In this document: piece by piece, positions 48,070 to 56,974 of the stretch
How positions within the stretch are numbered: the first letter of the stretch is position 1
How the letters are laid out: the number at the start of each line of letters is the position of its first letter
NCBI RefSeq assembly: GCF_026262505.1
Contig: NC_067206.1
Coordinates: 7,158,879 to 7,222,878, forward strand
DNA from: Trichomonas vaginalis G3
Lineage: Eukaryota; Parabasalia; Trichomonadida; Trichomonadidae
DNA: 64,000 bases
Reading direction: 5' to 3'
Notes under the pieces: generated by a model
Told to the model about the DNA's origin: nothing
Database searches by the model: none
Seen by the model: the letters and a program-made list of their open reading frames with translations, nothing else
Translations under genes and position numbers: made by a program

Positions 48070-48523
48070 TATTTTATCATCGTTGTTTTATATGTTTTTG
48101 TTGTTATTAAATTGTTTATATACTAGAAAATATTATTAGGAGTTTTATTTGTTCATTGATTTCATGAAATTTAAAAAAATCAAAAGCTTATTGTCGATAA
48201 TTTAAAATATAGAAATAGAGAAATACAATAGGATCGAATTTTCAATTTTAAGGTCTCAGCAGACTCCAGTTTTTAGAAAACGGATAATTGAAAATTTCAG
48301 GCTATAAAGGGGAAAAAATACTTAAGATTTCAGTAAATTATATAAACATAAGCATTTAGTGCTAACAACAGCATTTTAATTATAACAGGTCATTTATTAA
48401 TCTGAATTAATAAAGCGTTTTTGGAATACACAAAATGCATAAACGTATTAGAATTCGATGATATTTGAAATAAATCGCAATTATGTGCAACAACTTTTGA
48501 ATTCAACAAAATTTTAATGCAGA
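48070..48523. other. intergenic spacer, 454 bp
   Basis: AT-rich convergent spacer, nothing recognised. Confidence 0.45.
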
Positions 48524-48754
48524 TTAATGCAATGAATCGATTTTCTCGCTTATTTTTGGCAAGTAATACAATAAAACTGGAAATGCGATAGCATGGGCGC
48601 CTAAAAATAATAAATTATGATTTAGTTGCGTTTTGCCAATTTTTTCTGCTTTTTCGTAGTATGCTGCTTTTATCTTATCTAAAAAAGATTTCTTTTGCTT
48701 TATTTCATGCTTCTTGACAACTAAAGCAAGCGCTGAGAAGTCAATTTGTTCCAT
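48524..48754 (-). CDS. small single-span membrane protein, 76 aa
   Basis: From the ATG at 48754: a charged, Lys-rich N-terminal half (KKHEIKQKKSFLDKIKAAYYEKAEK) then one hydrophobic segment near residues 45-62 (HNLLFLGAHAIAFPVLLYYL) and a short polar end with PKISEKID. This resembles small tail-anchored organelle proteins, e.g. TOM/TIM accessory subunits of the hydrogenosome, but no family is recognisable. A GTG three bases upstream lengthens the open frame by one codon only. Confidence 0.5.
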   Translation of the reverse strand: MEQIDFSALALVVKKHEIKQKKSFLDKIKAAYYEKAEKIGKTQLNHNLLFLGAHAIAFPVLLYYLPKISEKIDSLH

Positions 48755-48792
48755 CACTATTTATTTTTGACATGTAAAGTTGTGTTTATATG

Positions 48793-48797
48793 TCATT
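48793..48797 (+). promoter_or_regulatory. Inr initiator of the EGF/IPT-like gene
   Basis: TCATT, 15-19 nt before the ATG at 48812, matches TCA(+1)YW. Confidence 0.6.
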
Positions 48798-48811
48798 ATT
48801 TAAAATATTAA

Positions 48812-49570
48812 ATGTTATTGCTATTTTTATCATCCTATGATCAATCACCTTATGATGAAGATCGTAGTGGAACAATTAAGAATGATTTAAATTTAATTCC
48901 TCCTAATAAAGACTGCAAAGCAAAGCATACTTACAGGAATAATGAAACTGGGCTCTGTGCATGCGAACAAGGTTACGAATTCGGTGATCCGTCAATTATG
49001 CACGGTTGCTGGACATGTAATAATAGCTGCAATGAAAACTTTCAATGTGTTTACCCTGGATATTGTGAATGCCTTCCCGGATTCCAAGAATTCGGAGACA
49101 AATGTCTATACATTAGTCCTGAACTTGTTAGCATATCGCCTGATACACTTGTCGGAAAAAGAAAACGATTTTTAAATGTAACGTATGTTGCAGGAAAAGA
49201 TTTCAGACATAAGGTAGGATATTGTCGATTCGGCTCATACACAACGAATGCCACAATTTCAGTTCAAGGAAATGCTCGTTGTTTGATTCCTTACCAAAAA
49301 CCAGGAGAAATCAACTTTTCATTTTCATTTGACAATGAAACGTGGTCAATTGACGAATTACCATTTAATTACAAAAAAGCTCCTCCAAAAATTTATCGAA
49401 AAATATCCTTTTTAATTTCGTATTTAATGTTCTTCTTCTCACTTTATTTAATTTGCTCAGAAGCAAGAAAAGAAGTTTTGGAGTTATACGAAAACAAAGA
49501 CGATGATGAAGAGATAATGAAAACAATTCCAAAGGAAGACATACCTTTAGAAGAGCACTTTGAAACATAA
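48812..49570 (+). CDS. EGF-like/IPT-like type I membrane protein
   Basis: A 252-aa protein: short hydrophobic start (MLLLFLSS), then a Cys-rich EGF-like stretch (35-98) with repeated CxC and GYE/GFQ motifs (LCACEQGYEFG, WTCNNSCNENFQC, YCECLPGFQEFGDKC), an IPT/TIG-like beta domain (about 102-180: PELVSISPDTLVG, VTYVAGKDFRHKVGYCRFG, ARCLIPYQKPG), one membrane span (about 198-215) and an acidic cytosolic tail of about 37 residues. This is a surface-exposed adhesin-like layout. The hydrophobic start is unusually short for a signal peptide. The ATG is fixed by the Inr motif 15-19 nt upstream. Function unknown. Confidence 0.7.
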   Translation: MLLLFLSSYDQSPYDEDRSGTIKNDLNLIPPNKDCKAKHTYRNNETGLCACEQGYEFGDPSIMHGCWTCNNSCNENFQCVYPGYCECLPGFQEFGDKCLYISPELVSISPDTLVGKRKRFLNVTYVAGKDFRHKVGYCRFGSYTTNATISVQGNARCLIPYQKPGEINFSFSFDNETWSIDELPFNYKKAPPKIYRKISFLISYLMFFFSLYLICSEARKEVLELYENKDDDEEIMKTIPKEDIPLEEHFET

Positions 49571-49874
49571 TAGCAATATAGCTCAAATGTATAATGATGT
49601 TAAGAAATTTCAAGCTTTTACAACAAGAAATTGAAAATAATAATTTTATTTTCATTATTCTATACAAAAATTTACTTATTACATTCTTTGTATTAGATGT
49701 ATGAAGCTTATCCAACGAAAATTTACATATTTAATAATTATTTCTATTTCTTCCTTTAATTATGCTCTTAGTATATATTATTTGTTGTTTGTAATAAATA
49801 GTAAGTATATAAGAAAACTATTCCTAAAAAAAAATTATATTTTTATTACAAACAAATTAAATATAATATTATAC
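49571..49874. other. intergenic spacer, 304 bp
   Basis: Very AT-rich, convergent gene ends. Short hydrophobic frames on both strands are chance products of base composition. Confidence 0.5.
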
Positions 49875-50771
49875 TTATTTTCGTGGTGTTGAAAACTTAG
49901 ATTTCTTCTTTGGAGAAAGCTTTGGCTGTTTGTGCTTTGGTGGATCAAAGAAAACAACTTTATTGTTTTTCTCGATGTATTTTGGTCCAACGACTTGATC
50001 TTTCTCAGGGAAATCATTGTATATAATATCTGGTTGTTCTTCTTTGTATTTCTGAGGAATTACCATCCAATCATCGTCATCTTCGTTTAAATATTTATTA
50101 TAGCGGAAATTTCTACGTGACATTGGTGTTTGAGCATCTTCTATCTGATAATCGTTTCGTCTGTTTGGCGATTGTAAGAAAGTTGAATTTAATTTTCTTG
50201 TTGGTGTTACTTTTATTTGGTTCTTCTTATTTGGATTGAATTTACCTATATAACTTGTTTCATTGTATTTATGTGGTGTGAAAAAGTTAGATTTATCACT
50301 ATTTGTAAATGGAGAATCTAAAGTAGAAAATGTACTGACTTCTGAGACATCTGCAAATTCATTTGTATCTGATTGCTTGTTGTCAACTGTTTTAACCTCT
50401 CCAAAAGAAAAACTGCTATTAAAACCATATTCATCGGAATAATCGCTATTAATCAATCCATCACTATCAGACAGTTCGCGTAAAGGGCGATTTCTTTTAT
50501 GATCATTCTCTTCATTGACGAAAACACCATAAACTTGGTGATCTTCAGAAACTTCTTCTTTATTTTCAATGTTTGGTTGGTTTTCGTTTTCAGGAGGTTC
50601 ATCTTGCGAGTCTTCAGCATCTTGCTTTTCAAGTTGAGGATTTATATTGTAATTATCAAAGTTAATTTCTCCTTTTTGTCTTGCAAATGATGGTGACTTC
50701 TTTGGAGTACGCTTTGATTGCACAGAAAACTGTGATTTGAACTGTGGTGATAAAATAATGGATTCTGACAT
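49875..50771 (-). CDS. hypothetical disordered protein, 298 aa
   Basis: A polar, low-complexity protein: Ser/Pro/Lys N-terminus (SKRTPKKSPSFARQKG), an acidic middle (EKQDAEDSQDEPPENENQ; NEENDHKRNRPLREL), and a basic C-terminus (KHKQPKLSPKKKSKFSTPRK). Scattered S/T-P sites suggest phosphorylation, and the tail could serve as a nuclear localisation signal. No domain can be named. It begins at ATG 50771, 86 bp from the divergent coiled-coil gene, and the pair may share regulation. Confidence 0.55.
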   Translation of the reverse strand: MSESIILSPQFKSQFSVQSKRTPKKSPSFARQKGEINFDNYNINPQLEKQDAEDSQDEPPENENQPNIENKEEVSEDHQVYGVFVNEENDHKRNRPLRELSDSDGLINSDYSDEYGFNSSFSFGEVKTVDNKQSDTNEFADVSEVSTFSTLDSPFTNSDKSNFFTPHKYNETSYIGKFNPNKKNQIKVTPTRKLNSTFLQSPNRRNDYQIEDAQTPMSRRNFRYNKYLNEDDDDWMVIPQKYKEEQPDIIYNDFPEKDQVVGPKYIEKNNKVVFFDPPKHKQPKLSPKKKSKFSTPRK

Positions 50772-50857
50772 AAAAAATTTTATAAAAAAATTGTAAACTC
50801 CGTTAAAAATTTAATTGAGAAGTTTACAAAAAAGAGACTGTTTATTAATTCCTCGAA

Positions 50858-53800
50858 ATGTCAAAAATTCCAACAAGGATTGGAAATAAAACAAAAGAGG
50901 ATCCAGTAAAAACTAAGAGATTAGCTATTATTACATCTTCTCTTCTTCAAGAGCTTCAACATTACGAAAATGTCGAAAAATCTTATTCAGAACTTAAAAA
51001 TAACTTTAATGAATTAATGGGCATTGCAGATTCTGCAGAAGAAGCAATGAATACAGTCTTTATGGAACATAGAAGAGATTTTGAGGCAGAATCTTCTAAA
51101 TTCGGAGAAAAAATTACTTCAATTATCAGTACGATTTTCGAAAACATGTCGAAAAATGAAGAAGGTATCAATAGGCTTACGAATTCTATTCCAAAACTAT
51201 TAACATTAACAGAAAATTATCAAAACCGAATTTCTCAATTAGAAGATCAAATATCACATCTACAAGCATCTGCTGTAAGTAATGTTAACGATTCTTTGCT
51301 TAAAGATGCAAATAACAAGATTATTGAACTTACTGCTCAAAATTCCTCTTTAAAGCAGCAATTACAGTCCAAAGATGCAGAGATAAACAATTATCAACAA
51401 ATTCAATTAGAAAGCACTACAGAAAAATCTGCTTTTCAACTTCAAATTTCAAAATACGAATCTGAAATCAATAATTTAAAGCAGCAACTAGCAAAGGAGC
51501 AAGAAGAAAAGAACAATCAATCAAATAACCTCAACTACATCCTAAATGAAAAGGAAGATTCACAGAAACAAATCAAAGACTTAAATGTTACTCTTAGTCT
51601 TCTTAAAACAGAACGTGATACTGCAATTAACCAATTATCAGAAGCTCAGAGCAAAATTGTGAGCATTCAATCTGAATTTTCTCAATATAAACTACAAAAT
51701 GAAGAAAAACTTGCTTCAAATGAAAAGAATTTAATTCAATTGCAGTCTTTGATTACATCTTTAACAGAAGAACGTGATTCTGCTCGTAAAGAACTCAAAA
51801 ACAAGGAAGATTTCAACTTAATTCTTTCAAAAGAAAGAGAGAATCTTATTAAAGAGTCACACGATAAAGATCTATTGATACAAACTATGTCTAATGAGAA
51901 AACGGCCCTTAATAAAGTAATTGAAGAGAAATCATCTGCATTCAGTAAAATTAGTATCCAAAGTAGCACTGTAATGAGTCAATTGACTGAGAAGTCCAAT
52001 ATTATCGATCACTTAACCAAAGAAAAAGACGAAACCATTGAAAAATTGAAAGATCAGATCAAAGATCTCGAAAATCAGATCAACAATATAAATGATTCAC
52101 ATAATGAGGAACTACAGAGACTCAGAGCTGAAAAGGATGCAGCAAATTCCCTTCTTACAGAAAAAATGAAGTTAATAAATGAACTAAAAGAGGATCATAA
52201 GCAGTCATCCATCAAGATTACGGAGTTGTCAACCGATAAAATCACTCTTATCTCTCAAATTTCTGACAAAGACAAACAAATTTCGAATCTTACGCAACAA
52301 AGTGGTCAAAACACAGAATTAATGCAACAACTCAACAAGGCAAGGACGGAACGTGATGATGTCATTCAGAAATTGAGTGATCAAATGAAAGAAAACAATA
52401 AATTAGAAATCAAAATTTCTGAATTAGAATTAAAGATCGAATCATTAGCCAAAGACTCAGAAACAAACATTTCATCAGTACAGTTTTCATTTACATCAAG
52501 AATCAATGATCTTTCGAACAAAATCAGAGAACTCGAAGAAGAAAAAACAAAATTTGAGAAAACAATTAAAGAAAAAGACCAATTAACAGCCAAACTCACT
52601 GCAGAAAGGGACAACGCGATCAAGCAGATGAATGAGAACTCAAGTTCCATTATTTCTTCTGTTGCAAAAGAGAAAGAAAATCTAAATTCAATAATTAATC
52701 AATTAAACAAAGAAAAAACAGAATTAGCAGCTAAACTCAATGAAAAAACAGAAGAGAATGAATCAAAGTCATTTTTACAGAAGCAGTTATCAGAACAGAT
52801 TATATTTGTTCATAAACTAACAGAAGAAAAAGATTCAATCAACAAAAAACTTGAAAAATTAACAGAATCGAAAACATCTGTTGAAAAACAATTGTCAGAA
52901 CAATTAATACTTGTCCATAAACTAACAGAAGAAAAGGAATTAATTAACAAGAAATACCAGGAACTAAATGATTCCCAGATTGGTTTGACAATAGAAAAAG
53001 AGAGTTTAGTTAAACAATTGCATGAAAAATACCAAGAAGTACAAAAACTAACAAAAGAAAAAGAAGAAATACAAAAGACATTTAACCAATTAAACACTTC
53101 AAAAGAAGATCAAAAATCAATAGAATTCCAACAATTAAAACTAAGAATTTCAGATTTAGAATCACTAACATCTAAGTTGAGAGAAGACAACAATAATTTC
53201 AAAGAAAACAACCAAAAGATTTCATCCGAAATCAGTGATTTAATGATAGAAAACAAGAAACTAACAATAGAAAACAACCAATTACAGAAAGATCTTAAAG
53301 ATGTTGATCAAAAGAAGAAAGAAAATGAAACAAATTACTTAGAAATCAAAACTAAATTTGAATTTTTAAGTAAAGAAATGGAAAGAATTAAGAAAGAAAA
53401 TGAAAAACTTGATGGACAAAACCAAGATTTCGAAAAGATTAAACAAGAATTAGATAAAGCAAAGACAGAACTTGGTGTCAAATCATCATCTTTGATTGAT
53501 TCTCTTAATAAAAACAATGAATTATTGAAACAAAACAATTTATTAGTTTCAAGATTTAAAGAAAGCGAAACTAAGAACAAAGAATTAGAAATGAAAGCAA
53601 ATGATATAAAGAATTCAATGACATTGACTATTGCTACTCTCCAAGGAAAGATTGATGAATACGAAGAAGAGAAAGTAACAAAAGAAGAATTGTTGAAACA
53701 AATGAAATTAGTTGTTGAAGAAAGAGATGAATTGCAACATTATTTGGATGAAGCAAGAGAACAAATAACAGAATTAACAATAAAAGCAGCAAAATCAGAA

Positions 53801-54694
53801 AGAGAATTCCTTTTGGAACAAGAAAATAAAGACTTAAGAGATAGATTGGCTTCTTCTGATATAATGTTGAATACTTATACTCAGTTAAACACTATTTTAG
53901 ATGGAAGAGTTAAGCAACAAAATGAACAAATATCAAGATTACCTTCTGCTCCTTCAACTCCTGTTGTTAAGAAGACATCAATTGGAGTTTCTCCGCTAAA
54001 AACACCACAAAAAGAAGAAGAACATGTTTCATTGAATGTTATTGGTCAAAAAGATTATTCAGAAGAGATTTCGATTCTTCAAAGCAGTCTTAATATTTCT
54101 AGAAAAGAAATATCAAGACTACAAGATGAATTAAGTCTGAGTAAGATGAATAATATCTATCCGAAGCTTGAGAGGAAAAAGATCAAGATACAGAACTTGA
54201 AGAAGGAAATTGAAGAACTCAATAAGAAGATTGATCAAATTCAGTCAGAAAACATTGTTGGAACAGAAGAAATCAAGAAACTAAGAATTCTATCTTCACA
54301 ATATTCTGCAGGAGAAATGAGAGCGAGAGCAGAATTGTCTAAATTAGAAGTTCAACTATCATCAATGATTCAACATATGAAAATTAGTGGAATGAATCCA
54401 TTATTCATTCCTTCTGTTGATATCATTAATGATTCAGTTAATAAAGAACTTGTTGAGAGATTTATGACGAGAATAACAGAGCGAATGGATAAAGTCGAAA
54501 CAGAGATGTTCCAGAAGATCGTTAAATTGGAAAGTACAATTCGATCAATGATCATCAGAGTTGACAACTTTTCAAACACAAAAACACAAAGAATATCAAT
54601 CTACAACAGGAAAGCTATGACACCAACAAAACTGAAGTCAAATAGATTATATTTCGAATCAGAATCGATTCCAGATGCCAGAATATATACTTAA
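50858..54694 (+). CDS. 1278-aa coiled-coil protein
   Basis: Continuous coiled coil from about residue 30 to 1190, with heptad-like Leu and extremely high Lys/Glu/Asn/Gln/Ser. Short near-repeats of SEQLILVHKLTEEK form (about 640-720) indicate internal duplication. Two features interrupt it: a Ser/Pro/Thr segment around 1030-1050 (LPSAPSTPVVKKTSIG) and a C-terminal part (about 1150-1278) with less charge (ISGMNPLFIPSVDIIND) that may be a targeting or dimerisation domain. The N-terminus (MSKIPTRIGNKTKEDPVKTKRLAI) is basic. No motor or GRIP/FYVE signature is seen. It is most likely a structural protein of the basal-body/costa or Golgi; the exact role cannot be read. The 3' end is duplicated in part just downstream (55208). 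Confidence 0.7.
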   Translation: MSKIPTRIGNKTKEDPVKTKRLAIITSSLLQELQHYENVEKSYSELKNNFNELMGIADSAEEAMNTVFMEHRRDFEAESSKFGEKITSIISTIFENMSKNEEGINRLTNSIPKLLTLTENYQNRISQLEDQISHLQASAVSNVNDSLLKDANNKIIELTAQNSSLKQQLQSKDAEINNYQQIQLESTTEKSAFQLQISKYESEINNLKQQLAKEQEEKNNQSNNLNYILNEKEDSQKQIKDLNVTLSLLKTERDTAINQLSEAQSKIVSIQSEFSQYKLQNEEKLASNEKNLIQLQSLITSLTEERDSARKELKNKEDFNLILSKERENLIKESHDKDLLIQTMSNEKTALNKVIEEKSSAFSKISIQSSTVMSQLTEKSNIIDHLTKEKDETIEKLKDQIKDLENQINNINDSHNEELQRLRAEKDAANSLLTEKMKLINELKEDHKQSSIKITELSTDKITLISQISDKDKQISNLTQQSGQNTELMQQLNKARTERDDVIQKLSDQMKENNKLEIKISELELKIESLAKDSETNISSVQFSFTSRINDLSNKIRELEEEKTKFEKTIKEKDQLTAKLTAERDNAIKQMNENSSSIISSVAKEKENLNSIINQLNKEKTELAAKLNEKTEENESKSFLQKQLSEQIIFVHKLTEEKDSINKKLEKLTESKTSVEKQLSEQLILVHKLTEEKELINKKYQELNDSQIGLTIEKESLVKQLHEKYQEVQKLTKEKEEIQKTFNQLNTSKEDQKSIEFQQLKLRISDLESLTSKLREDNNNFKENNQKISSEISDLMIENKKLTIENNQLQKDLKDVDQKKKENETNYLEIKTKFEFLSKEMERIKKENEKLDGQNQDFEKIKQELDKAKTELGVKSSSLIDSLNKNNELLKQNNLLVSRFKESETKNKELEMKANDIKNSMTLTIATLQGKIDEYEEEKVTKEELLKQMKLVVEERDELQHYLDEAREQITELTIKAAKSEREFLLEQENKDLRDRLASSDIMLNTYTQLNTILDGRVKQQNEQISRLPSAPSTPVVKKTSIGVSPLKTPQKEEEHVSLNVIGQKDYSEEISILQSSLNISRKEISRLQDELSLSKMNNIYPKLERKKIKIQNLKKEIEELNKKIDQIQSENIVGTEEIKKLRILSSQYSAGEMRARAELSKLEVQLSSMIQHMKISGMNPLFIPSVDIINDSVNKELVERFMTRITERMDKVETEMFQKIVKLESTIRSMIIRVDNFSNTKTQRISIYNRKAMTPTKLKSNRLYFESESIPDARIYT

Positions 54695-55199
54695 AAAATT
54701 GTATTTGTATTTTTTTTTATTAATTCATTTATATTTATTTAGAAAAATAAAATGTGAAAGATGCTAGTTAGAAATGATTTGTGAAAACGCATCAGCCATA
54801 TATTTTTCTTTATCTCCGACAAGAAAAAAGTTCTCTTTTTGAGATATCTTTGGATTATTCAATACACAAAATGAAAAAGGAATCGAATTTGATATATTCA
54901 CTGATTCAAAATCAATTTCCTTATTGCATGAAATATTGTCACATTTACAATCTTTAGCACTTCATGAATCTAAATTGTCGACATAGATAGTATAGCCATT
55001 ATGACTATTTTCAAATATACAACATGTTTCAAGAGAAAATTTTCCGCTAAAATAAATTATACCAAATCCTGGAATCGGATTGGAATTATTTATAACATTG
55101 CAATTCTTTACGGCAAAGCCTTGAGTTCTGGAATGTCCAACGCAACAAGAAACAATTTGACTGCTTGTAGATAATTTATTATTTTCAAAAAGACAATAG
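54665..55199. repeat. local tandem duplication, unit 1
   Basis: From ATTCCAGATGCCAGAATATATAC (the last codons of the coiled-coil gene) to about 55199 this matches 55208 to about 55905. Unit 2 carries in addition a 38-bp palindrome and the 126-bp MITE. Divergence between units is moderate (scattered substitutions and small indels), so the duplication is not very recent. Confidence 0.8.
54769..55199 (-). pseudogene. duplicated, broken 3' end of the 55464-56498 gene
   Basis: Reads on the minus strand as a diverged version of the last roughly 140 codons of the neighbouring gene (…NCKCDN…, …SIPFSFCVLNNPKISQKENFFL…, ADAFSQIISN). One codon that is Phe in the intact copy is TGA here, and the 5' part is missing. 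A remnant left by the tandem duplication. Confidence 0.75.
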
Positions 55200-55260
55200 A
55201 GTATACTCGATTCCAGATGTCAGAATATATACATAAAAATTTGTATTTGTATTTTTTTAT

Positions 55261-55298
55261 AAACTGCTCGTCAAAAAGCGCTTTTTGATTATCAGTTT
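55261..55298. repeat. 38-bp palindrome with perfect 18-bp core
   Basis: AAACTG and CAGTTT flank a perfect core, TCAAAAAGCGCTTTTTGA (55271-55288). It is absent from unit 1 of the duplication. It could be a tiny inserted hairpin element or a scar. Confidence 0.7.
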
Positions 55299-55304
55299 AT
55301 TAAT

Positions 55305-55430
55305 TAAGGGTGCACTTACGCCCCTATGACAGGGCCTTCAATTCAGATGTTTAAGGTTAAATTTCAATGGCGCTTCACGCTAGTTGTCAAAATTTTGAAT
55401 TAAAGTCGGATGGGCGTAAGTGCAACCTTA
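55305..55430 (+). mobile_element. 126-bp MITE, intact termini
   Basis: Starts TAAGGGTGCACTTACGCCC (55305-55323) and ends with GGGCGTAAGTGCAACCTTA (55412-55430), an inverted pair with a single mismatch. The inside is AT-rich. The tandem-duplication sister at about 54710-54740 lacks it, giving a related empty site. A degenerate copy lies at 14331-14457. No coding capacity. Confidence 0.88.
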
Positions 55431-55463
55431 ATATTTATTTAAAAAAATAAAATGTGAAAGATA

Positions 55464-56498
55464 CTAGTTAGAAATGATTTGTGAAAACGCATCAGCCATA
55501 TATTTTTCTTTTTCGCCAATAAGAAAAAAGTTCTCTTTTTGAGATATCTTTGGATTGTTTAATACACAGAATGAGAAAGGGATTGAAATAGATATATTTA
55601 CTGATTCAAAATGAATTTCCTTATTGCATGAAGTATTGTCACATTTACAATTTTTAGCACTAAATGAATCTAACTCAAAGATATAGATTGTATAGCCATT
55701 ATTAGTGTTTCCAAATATACAACAAGAATCCAATGCAAGGCTTCCTAAAAAAATAATTGTTCCACCTGTAGGATCTGTATTGGTATTATTAATTAGATTG
55801 CTATTCATTAAGGCAAATTTAGCTGCCCCGCTGGATCCAATACAACAAGGTGGACCTTGGCTCCATTCTGGTAATGCAATATTATTTTCAAATAGGGAAA
55901 AGTTTGTAACACCGAATTCATTATCAGACTGATATCCAACGCATGATATATCACCCGCTCTATTTGAACTGTAATTCATTGAAGTTGATATGATTTCTCC
56001 ATGCTCTCGGTAATCTGTGTAAGCGCAGTCATCGCATAATGAAACAGATCCTTCAATTGCATAATTTGGAAGTGTTTCTGATGACGGTCTAGTATATGAA
56101 AAAGCAAAATTATATCTTGCAATGCAATTAACTGCTATATATCTATGTTGAATGATTGAACTATTTCCAAAAATAATTATTGCAGTTTTTTGAAAATAAG
56201 TGCTACCCATGGTGAAAAATTCACAATATGAGTGAAGAAATCTAAACTCTGAGTCAAAAAAATGAAAAGCTCCCTCTGTAAGATAAGAATAATAGCACTT
56301 ATATAAGTAAATATCCCCATTTGAGGCTGATATAGTTTGATTGTTTTCAGTGGTATACCCATTTCTATAGTTATCATGATAGAACATTTCCCAAACATCC
56401 TTGGGAGGAAGATCCTTATGAAAAAAGACCTTTTGAATCAATGTCAAATTTTCTTCATAATTCAAAAAAAGTGGATAACAATTGAATAGAGTCGTCAA
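55464..56498 (-). CDS. beta-helix/Pmp-like surface protein, 5' truncated
   Basis: A 344-codon frame without an ATG at the start (codon 1 is TTG at 56498; the first ATG is at residue 38). The composition is Asn-, Cys-, Ser- and aromatic-rich with recurring FxxNN and NN(T/N) elements (TNFSLFENNIALPEWS, LMNSNLINNTNTDPTGGTIIFLG, CCIFGNTNNGYTIYIF), characteristic of right-handed parallel beta-helix or polymorphic outer-membrane-like surface proteins of trichomonads. The C-terminus (KYMADAFSQIISN) lacks a membrane anchor. It looks like a 5'-truncated family member next to a duplicated fragment of its own 3' end. Confidence 0.55.
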   Translation of the reverse strand: MTTLFNCYPLFLNYEENLTLIQKVFFHKDLPPKDVWEMFYHDNYRNGYTTENNQTISASNGDIYLYKCYYSYLTEGAFHFFDSEFRFLHSYCEFFTMGSTYFQKTAIIIFGNSSIIQHRYIAVNCIARYNFAFSYTRPSSETLPNYAIEGSVSLCDDCAYTDYREHGEIISTSMNYSSNRAGDISCVGYQSDNEFGVTNFSLFENNIALPEWSQGPPCCIGSSGAAKFALMNSNLINNTNTDPTGGTIIFLGSLALDSCCIFGNTNNGYTIYIFELDSFSAKNCKCDNTSCNKEIHFESVNISISIPFSFCVLNNPKISQKENFFLIGEKEKYMADAFSQIISN

Positions 56499-56832
56499 TG
56501 AATCAAAGATTCTTTTATATGTTTATCGGGGGTTTTGACTTAAAAATCTTTTGCATACTCTATTTTTCAGAACTTTTAAGGATCGTAAAAATGTGAATTG
56601 CTAAAGATTAGTACAGTATACATTGTGCGTCGCCTGTAGCCTACAGCTACAGTCACCGACACAATGAAAAAAGTGACAGAAAACTGACACCATACGGGCG
56701 CGCATATGTACGCATATATGTGTAAAAATAAACGTTCATATGTAAACTAACCTTTATTCACTAGCAGGAGCTTTGTTGTTCGCTTCCATTAAAATGTAAA
56801 CTTTACGTGTCAAAAAAATTCTGTCACGTAAA
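56499..56832. other. Maverick left terminal region
   Basis: Contains the probable left end of the transposon. Host-like AT-rich DNA stops around 56600, and the sequence turns GC-rich with a long palindrome (56621-56666), then AAAAGTGACA near 56671-56680 and CATACGGGCGCGCATATG. No coding sequence was found. Confidence 0.55.
56621..56666. repeat. 46-bp palindrome at the Maverick end
   Basis: CATTGTGCGTCGCCTGTAGC is followed closely by its imperfect reverse complement ending in CACAATG. Such a cruciform-forming end is a reasonable site for replication or integrase binding. Confidence 0.6.
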
Positions 56833-56974
56833 CTATTTATGTTGAGATTGAGTACCAGACTCTAATATAAGTTCAACCATTATATTAGAGTCTTTAGGAA
56901 TTTCATATGGTTCTTTTACATAATATTCCTTTTTTTGACCATCAGTTGATTCTTCAACTCTTTTGAATGAAAAA
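56833..56974 (-). pseudogene. frameshifted C-terminal part of the capsid-type gene
   Basis: About 45 codons that continue the neighbouring capsid-type protein in the other frame (FKRVEESTDGQKKEYY through GTQSQHK). The switch is at the A5 run 56970-56974 (T5 in the gene sense); one base fewer would join the frames. Confidence 0.6.

Larger units (their letters stand above)
55208..55905. repeat. local tandem duplication, unit 2
   Basis: Second unit. It begins with a copy of the end of the 50858-54694 coding sequence (ATTCCAGATGTCAGAATAT, no longer attached to a gene) and continues into the active copy of the leftward gene. It differs from unit 1 by the palindrome at 55261-55298 and the MITE. 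Confidence 0.75.
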
